From a virus, in the IMG/VR virus record IMGVR_UViG_3300032011_000057, positions 1-34,313 of that record: a stretch of 34,313 bases of DNA. One strand, 5' to 3'. This document shows, piece after piece, positions 29,804 through 34,313 of the stretch (its first letter is position 1; every line of letters begins with the position of its first letter). The notes beneath the pieces are model-generated. The model had not been told where the DNA came from. It did no database searches and was given only the letters and a program-made list of their open reading frames with translations. Both the position numbers and the translations under genes were made by a program.

Positions 29804-30312
29804 ATCCAATAAGCCGTTCTAATGCCAATTCCGTTATATGTTAAGTAATCTGTACTGTAATCGCAAATATAGTGCTGAATGGCTTTGTAGGTCCTTACGC
29901 TATCATTATAGCGGGTATAAATCATTGAGTTTAATGTCGAAACATTCTCACTATTTTCGCCCATTGGCCTTACGTTACCGGATACAGCAACATTATTTGT
30001 TAGATCCTTTAAATACTGATAATAAACAAATCCTTTTATCATGTCAATTATTCCCTCTGAAATATAAATATTACAGTTCACATTATCATACTCGAATGCT
30101 TCGTAAATCTTGGTATAAATTGCCGTCTGAGGAACTCCGCTAACAAGATCAGCTACAAATAAATTGAACAGCTCAACACCTAATAATTTAACAAGGTATT
30201 GCCTTTCGTATTTATCGATATATGCCTGGATCTTAGCCTGCTCATACATTCCGTGGTGCAATTCAAACTTTCCTTTTCCAAAGTCGCTGTATGTAATATT
30301 CAGTATACTCAT
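29800..30312 (-). CDS. putative head-tail adaptor protein (170 aa)
   Basis: Helical protein (YEQAKIQAYIDKYERQYLVKLLG near the N-terminus, many Tyr), of the size and place of a DNA-packaging adaptor (gp6/gp15-like) between capsid and tail genes. Proteins of this look, DUF6712-like in my memory, are common in Bacteroidota phages. Coupled to the next gene. Confidence 0.66.
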   Translation of the reverse strand: MSILNITYSDFGKGKFELHHGMYEQAKIQAYIDKYERQYLVKLLGVELFNLFVADLVSGVPQTAIYTKIYEAFEYDNVNCNIYISEGIIDMIKGFVYYQYLKDLTNNVAVSGNVRPMGENSENVSTLNSMIYTRYNDSVRTYKAIQHYICDYSTDYLTYNGIGIRTAYWI

Positions 30313-30323
30313 TTCAGTGGGTT

Positions 30324-30351
30324 AAGGCCCCTACTTTTTTGTAGAGGCCTT
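30324..30351 (-). other. strong RNA hairpin between capsid and connector genes
   Basis: On the minus-strand transcript 11 bases (30341-30351) can pair with 30324-30334 around a 6-base A loop, all paired with one G-U. It contains the stop codon of the 73-residue protein and ends 12 bases before the next start codon. There is no T-run after it, so it is more likely an RNA stability or translational element than a classic terminator. Confidence 0.6.
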
Positions 30352-30552
30352 TGGTTTCCTTACCGTTTTTTTAACAGGTGCTTTTTTCTTCTTTTTGCCT
30401 TTGCAATCTTCGCACTCATCACAATTAGAACCACAATCCGATACCACCGCAATTGAATTCGTTAGTAAAAAGTGTGCCTGTTGTTCTGAAACTTCCAAAA
30501 CACTACCTTTTTTAGCACTTCCGTAATCTCTTATTAGTTTTACTTTCTTCAT
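30331..30552 (-). CDS. small head protein with Cys cluster and Lys-rich tail (73 aa)
   Basis: Residues 1-37 form a small beta domain (VKLIRDYGSAKKGSVLEVSE) of the kind encoded after major capsid genes in many phages. It is followed by a cluster of four Cys (40, 44, 47, 50) and a Lys/Arg-rich tail of 23 residues. The Cys spacing could bind a metal; the tail could bind DNA or the capsid's inner face. Function unknown. Confidence 0.72.
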   Translation of the reverse strand: MKKVKLIRDYGSAKKGSVLEVSEQQAHFLLTNSIAVVSDCGSNCDECEDCKGKKKKKAPVKKTVRKPKASTKK

Positions 30553-30570
30553 GGCTCTAAAGATTATTTA

Positions 30571-31797
30571 TTATGGTGCGGTAATTGCAGTTAAAGCAGT
30601 GGCAATATCAGTACATTTCATGAACGCATCTTGATTGATTTGTGCTACATGGAACTGAAGTCTTTCAACAACTTTCAATGTAACAATTTCATGCTCAAAA
30701 TTGTCGTTATTTTCGTATGACATTTCCAAAGTAGCTCCTTGTCTGTCTAAGATTTCTCCTTTAGTAGAATCAAATACATAAAGCGTATTAGCAGTTACCA
30801 ATGGACTTGTAACGATTTTCATCCCATTAAGGATTCCGTCCCCAGCCATAACAAAATTAGGAAGAAGGTAATCTCCTTCGCTATTCTTTTGGTGCATGAA
30901 TTTAACGAAATCGTTGTAATTCATAACAATGGTATCCGCATCCCAAGAGTTCTCTTGTCCAAAAGTGAAGATTTGAGCCTTCATTGCCGCAGTTAATTCA
31001 GCTAATGTTGCAGATTGAAAAGCTCCTGTAAAAGGTGCTAATACGTTTGCCGCATCAAATTCAGAAGCAATTCCGTCAATAGAAAGAATGTTTCCGGAAC
31101 CTAATAGGATTTCTGCTTCTTCCTTCAATTTAACTGATTCGTTTACTAACTGCTCAACCTCGCTTGCTACAAAAGAATAATCGTCAATCATGTCAATACA
31201 GATATCAACGAAATCTCTAATCTTTTGAATTTGTACCGTTCTGTTTACCCAAGTAGTTTTAGTATCAGAAGTTGAAGTCGCACAAGCAACAACCACTTTG
31301 GCATCTCTTGTAACTGCGTTTTGCTCTCTGTATTTAACATACTCAGTTGATACGTTTACTCTTCTAAATAAGTCGATGATTCTTGTTGCTCTTACAGGCT
31401 TCTTGATTGTACCTTCTAAGAATGTTGCGTAATCATCTCTCGTTCCGATGTCTGCTGGATCTTGCTGTGCTTTTAAAGCAATCTCAACTTTTCCTTTTCC
31501 GGACTTAACAACCTCAGAAATCTTATCAGCTTTTTCAGCAATCAATTCCACTAATGACTTTCTTTTCACAGGAGCACTCTTTGACGCCTCCTTAAGTCCT
31601 TTAATTGAAGATTCTAAGTCAACTAATTTAGATTTTAGTTCAACAGTATTATCCTTTTCTGCTAATTCTTTAATGCTTGACAACTCGCTTTTAAGTTGTG
31701 AAACTTCATCAGAAGAAACCAATCCTTTTGTAGCTTCTTCGATTTTACCTTCAAATTTTGACACCATTTCTTCCGGTGTAATGTTTAAATTTTCCAT
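30571..31797 (-). CDS. HK97-fold major capsid protein (408 aa)
   Basis: The N-terminal 100 residues are a charged coiled coil, the scaffolding-like delta domain removed by the prohead protease. The remaining part has the HK97 pattern: N-arm, then the spine helix region (FVASEVEQLVNESVKLKEEAEILLGSG), the P-domain around DADTIVMNYNDFVKFM, and the C-terminal DRQGATLEMSYENNDNFEHEIVTLKVVERLQ, typical of this family. It forms the icosahedral head. The gene directly follows the protease gene and has the leader TTAAAAG before ATG. Confidence 0.93.
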   Translation of the reverse strand: MENLNITPEEMVSKFEGKIEEATKGLVSSDEVSQLKSELSSIKELAEKDNTVELKSKLVDLESSIKGLKEASKSAPVKRKSLVELIAEKADKISEVVKSGKGKVEIALKAQQDPADIGTRDDYATFLEGTIKKPVRATRIIDLFRRVNVSTEYVKYREQNAVTRDAKVVVACATSTSDTKTTWVNRTVQIQKIRDFVDICIDMIDDYSFVASEVEQLVNESVKLKEEAEILLGSGNILSIDGIASEFDAANVLAPFTGAFQSATLAELTAAMKAQIFTFGQENSWDADTIVMNYNDFVKFMHQKNSEGDYLLPNFVMAGDGILNGMKIVTSPLVTANTLYVFDSTKGEILDRQGATLEMSYENNDNFEHEIVTLKVVERLQFHVAQINQDAFMKCTDIATALTAITAP

Positions 31798-31814
31798 CTT
31801 TTAAAAAAATTTAT

Positions 31815-32885
31815 TTAATTGTTTTCGATTTCTTTTATCTTTTTCTCTGTCCAGGATTTCATTGCTTTCCCTCCCCATAACAAGTAAGATATCGTTCCGC
31901 AGGCTTTTGTATCATTTGCATTATAATATTCCTCTGCTCTTGATAAATAGCTATAAGTACGCTTAATAACACTTAAAGAAAGTCCTCTTTTGTTCGCAAT
32001 GTCTTGTGCTCTTTGCTTACCTACATCGGTTGCGCACCTGTTGTTTACTGCTTCATTCAATTCAATTCCTTTTTTGGCATTATTTACCGCTTGTTGTGGA
32101 TAGTCTGCAAATGTTTCCTTAGTCATTAAAAGATCATTTACTTTGCTCCAATCAAAACCTTGTTTATGATTGATTTGCTGAACCTCTTCTGTCTTGGAGA
32201 AAACAGGCTTGGTTAATGCAAGATCAACTAAACGTGAGTTTAAATATTTTAGTTTCATTTCTAAATTGTACATCCTTTCGTCTGTACCTCTTCCATTTAT
32301 CAATGCTTTTGTTACTACGTTAATTTCGTTAGTTAGTTTTCCTAATGCAGATATATTGTCTTGACTTTTACCTACGCTTAGAGTCTCTGTATACTCGTTT
32401 GCTCCAAAGGTAACCGCTGAACCTTCAAACAGCTTTACTTCGTCAATCTGATAATATCCCTTTTCTCCCTGTTCCTCAACCCACTTAACATTATCAGTCA
32501 TATATTGGAATCCAATAGAATGCTCTTTTATAATTCCTTCCTCGTAATCTCTTAGTGCATCCTCTCCTTTTGTGCTTGTACTCAGCTTTGCAACTGCGAA
32601 TAATCCTTTCTGATCTTCTTCTAATTTTAAAAACTTTCCTATTGGGTGTTGCCAATCATGGTATCTAAGGAAGGCAATGTTTCTGTTTGAACTTGACTCT
32701 GGACCTCTCTCACGAATGCTTTTTTCGAATGCTCCTTTAACTATCATATCATTATCAGAGTCGATTGTGTCAAACTTAGATAAGTACATTGCCACTTCTC
32801 GCTTTCCCAGTGAAATATCCTTAATAGAATTGCTAAAAGATTTTATAGAATACTGATTAAAATTCTTGTTCATTGCATTATTCAT
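31815..32885 (-). CDS. prohead protease fused to a C-terminal phage head domain (356 aa)
   Basis: Residues 20-190 match the HK97 prohead protease (S78): a strand-rich start with FDTIDSDNDMIVKGAF, catalytic His in RYHDWQHPIGK, and Ser in KEHSIGFQ. A helical linker follows, then a C-terminal domain at about 265-350 (NNRCATDVGKQRAQDIANKRGLS...YLLWGGKAMKSW) that recurs on phage head morphogenesis proteins. The protease trims the capsid delta domain during maturation. It is the first gene of the minus-strand structural unit, divergent from the portal. Confidence 0.9.
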   Translation of the reverse strand: MNNAMNKNFNQYSIKSFSNSIKDISLGKREVAMYLSKFDTIDSDNDMIVKGAFEKSIRERGPESSSNRNIAFLRYHDWQHPIGKFLKLEEDQKGLFAVAKLSTSTKGEDALRDYEEGIIKEHSIGFQYMTDNVKWVEEQGEKGYYQIDEVKLFEGSAVTFGANEYTETLSVGKSQDNISALGKLTNEINVVTKALINGRGTDERMYNLEMKLKYLNSRLVDLALTKPVFSKTEEVQQINHKQGFDWSKVNDLLMTKETFADYPQQAVNNAKKGIELNEAVNNRCATDVGKQRAQDIANKRGLSLSVIKRTYSYLSRAEEYYNANDTKACGTISYLLWGGKAMKSWTEKKIKEIENN

Positions 32886-32971
32886 TTTATTAATCTCTGC
32901 ATTATAAGGAATTTATTTTTAAAATTAACTATTTTTACCGTTATTGGTAGAAATTTTTACATTTTTTTTGT
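32886..32971. promoter_or_regulatory. divergent intergenic region between protease and portal
   Basis: This 86-bp A+T-rich gap separates the start codons of two divergent structural genes, so it must hold a promoter for each or depend on readthrough around the circle. Toward the portal, a TTG at 32945-32947 and a T-rich -7-like element ending in TTTG just before the ATG are weak matches to the Bacteroidota consensus; the portal transcript would be almost leaderless. No exact TAnnTTTG box and no copy of the 21-bp inverted repeat is present. Confidence 0.45.
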
Positions 32972-34165
32972 ATGCAGAACAATTTTTGGACTAATCTATT
33001 CGGGATATCAAGTGGTAAAAACGACAATTTAATGAAGATGTTGAGCAGAAAGCACAACCAATTTTGGGGGAATACTAAGCCAACTTGGATCGATACTGAT
33101 AAACCTTATGAGCTGTATATACAAATTCCCGAACTAAGAACGGTTATTAATAAGCGTGCAATAATGATGTCAAGTGGTGTTCCAAAAGTTTGTGACTTGG
33201 AAGGTAATCCGGTTGAATCTCATTGGATGCAGGACTTGATTAATCAACCAAACCCAACTCAATCGTGGTCGGATGTAATTTATTCACTCGCTGTTAATGA
33301 TGGACTTTTTAATAATTCTTTTGCCTATTGCCCAAAACGCTCCTTTGATATTCGAAACCTGTTTGTTCCTCTTCCGAGTAATCAAATTAAGATTGTTGGA
33401 ACGGGTAAGTACTTGGATCAGTTGGACACCAATGGATTAATAAAGGAATTCCAATTTTGGTATGATACTCAAAAGAAAGATATTATTGAAGTTGAAGATA
33501 TGGTTTATCTAAACACTCCGGATGGAATAAACCTGTTGAACCCCGTTAATAGAATTGATACGCTTAAATATCCTCTAAGTAATATAATGGCTCAGTATAA
33601 TAAAAGAAATGTTATCCTTGAAAATATGGGTGCAATTGGAATCCTATCAAGCAAGAAAAGTGACATGGGCGGTTCTCTTCCTATGACTCCAGAGGAAAGA
33701 GATGAGATACAGGCAGATTGGTTAAAAAGAAGCAAAGATAAATTGGTTATGACTGAGTCGGATGTTAATTGGACTCCAATGTCTTATCCAACTAAGGATC
33801 TTATGTTATTCGAGGAACTAACGGAAGATAAGATGGCAATCATTGACGCTTATGGCCTTTCTTATTATCTATTTAGTCAAGCAAAGGGATCTACTTTTAC
33901 CAATATAAAGGAAGGAATGAGAATGAGTTACCAGGATACTATTATTCCGGAAACCAATCAGATGTACGCAACTATGAGTCAGCAATTAGGCCTAATCGAT
34001 GAAGGTGTTTATATCAAACCGGATTTCAGTCATATACCAGTATTGCAAGATGATCTAAACGCAGAAGCAAGCGCAATGAATCTTAGGGCCGATGCAGTAA
34101 ACAAAATAATAAATGCAGGTGTTGAGCTGGATGAAGAAGAAAAAAGAAATCTTTTAGGCTTATAA
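32972..34165 (+). CDS. HK97-family portal protein (397 aa)
   Basis: The sequence fits the HK97-type phage portal: helical N-terminal part (WTNLFGISSG), the conserved TVINKRAIMMSSGVPKV region, the NPVNRIDTL segment, and the ring-forming region with YATMSQQLGLIDEGVYIKPDF near the C-terminus. Length is typical. The portal forms the dodecameric ring for packaging and tail attachment. It is the only gene on the plus strand and lacks close co-transcription with terminase or capsid genes, which is unusual for this module. Its stop codon TAA overlaps the first two bases of the right terminal repeat. Confidence 0.94.
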   Translation: MQNNFWTNLFGISSGKNDNLMKMLSRKHNQFWGNTKPTWIDTDKPYELYIQIPELRTVINKRAIMMSSGVPKVCDLEGNPVESHWMQDLINQPNPTQSWSDVIYSLAVNDGLFNNSFAYCPKRSFDIRNLFVPLPSNQIKIVGTGKYLDQLDTNGLIKEFQFWYDTQKKDIIEVEDMVYLNTPDGINLLNPVNRIDTLKYPLSNIMAQYNKRNVILENMGAIGILSSKKSDMGGSLPMTPEERDEIQADWLKRSKDKLVMTESDVNWTPMSYPTKDLMLFEELTEDKMAIIDAYGLSYYLFSQAKGSTFTNIKEGMRMSYQDTIIPETNQMYATMSQQLGLIDEGVYIKPDFSHIPVLQDDLNAEASAMNLRADAVNKIINAGVELDEEEKRNLLGL

Positions 34166-34313
34166 CAGGATTATAAACGCAACCTTTGGCAGTCGCTCAA
34201 GCTCGTTTATAAAGATGTTATTTAAAAAGATACTCATAATACTCTTTAAGCTCCTGTGCCGTATCCTTTTTGCCTTGATACTTCTTAACTTGGCCATCAT
34301 AGAAATCTTTTAA
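34164..34313. repeat. right copy of 150-bp terminal direct repeat
   Basis: Repeats positions 1-150 with a single difference at 34290. It includes a second copy of the inverted repeat (34171-34179 with 34204-34212) and of the 3' end of the minus-strand small gene. See the left copy for interpretation. Confidence 0.93.
34218..34313 (-). CDS. partial second copy of the small charged protein gene
   Basis: The last 31 codons and the stop of the gene at 55-267, cut off by the window end. It encodes the same residues as the left copy despite one base difference. In the real circular genome it is the same gene, not a duplication. Confidence 0.75.
   Translation of the reverse strand, partial: LKDFYDGQVKKYQGKKDTAQELKEYYEYLFK

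Noticed and set aside
1-34313. CRISPR array, tRNA genes, insertion sequences, reverse transcriptase
   Set aside because: Nothing in the sequence or translated frames matched these; the only direct repeats found are the terminal repeat and the iteron-like repeats.

Overview
The window looks like an essentially complete genome of a tailed phage (siphovirus type) infecting a Bacteroidota host, most likely a flavobacterium. It has HK97-type portal, prohead protease and capsid genes, a tail tube gene and a 1059-residue tape measure. It is A+T-rich, has A-rich leaders instead of Shine-Dalgarno sequences, and carries -7 boxes of the Bacteroidota type (TAnnTTTG). Several proteins belong to families common in Bacteroidota phages (DUF3127, DUF5681 small terminase, Lin1244/Lin1753-like replication protein). 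No integrase is visible. The first 150 bases recur at the right end with one silent difference, so the unique genome is about 34,163 bp, circular, circularly permuted or terminally repeated.

Nearly every gene is on the minus strand, so transcription runs right to left. From the right: prohead protease, major capsid protein, a small Cys/Lys-rich head protein, two connector-type proteins, tail tube, tail completion proteins, tape measure, tail tip and a run of adhesin/fibre genes (32.9-15.5 kb). Then come the lysis genes (15.5-13.9 kb: small membrane proteins, a candidate one-piece spanin, a YkuD-like endolysin). The early genes (13.8-6.9 kb) encode small unknowns, a tiny HTH protein, a replication initiator with an internal candidate origin, DnaB helicase, NinG, a Rad52-like annealing protein, a YqaJ/lambda-type exonuclease, a DUF3127 ssDNA-binding protein, a Cro-like regulator and a RadC-like protein. 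Next is an unusual cassette (6.8-4.2 kb) of a membrane protein, a ParB-like protein, an ABC ATPase/GNAT pair and a folate-type formyltransferase. The terminase genes follow, then an operon of small proteins with a PP-loop (PAPS-reductase-like) enzyme. Only the portal gene is on the plus strand, diverging from the protease and converging on the left operon.

The most interesting element is the ParB-ABC/GNAT-formyltransferase cassette. The ABC ATPase and GNAT halves match the known fused architecture (COG2401), but here they are separated by a frameshift at a run of ten A's. The cassette has a G+C-rich core and lies directly upstream of the terminase; a Mom-like DNA base modification or anti-restriction role is an inference. 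The second main signal is a near-identical 21-bp inverted repeat (arms TATATAAA/TTTATATA) fused to a -7 box, 23-29 bp upstream of four minus-strand genes, which looks like an operator-promoter regulon.
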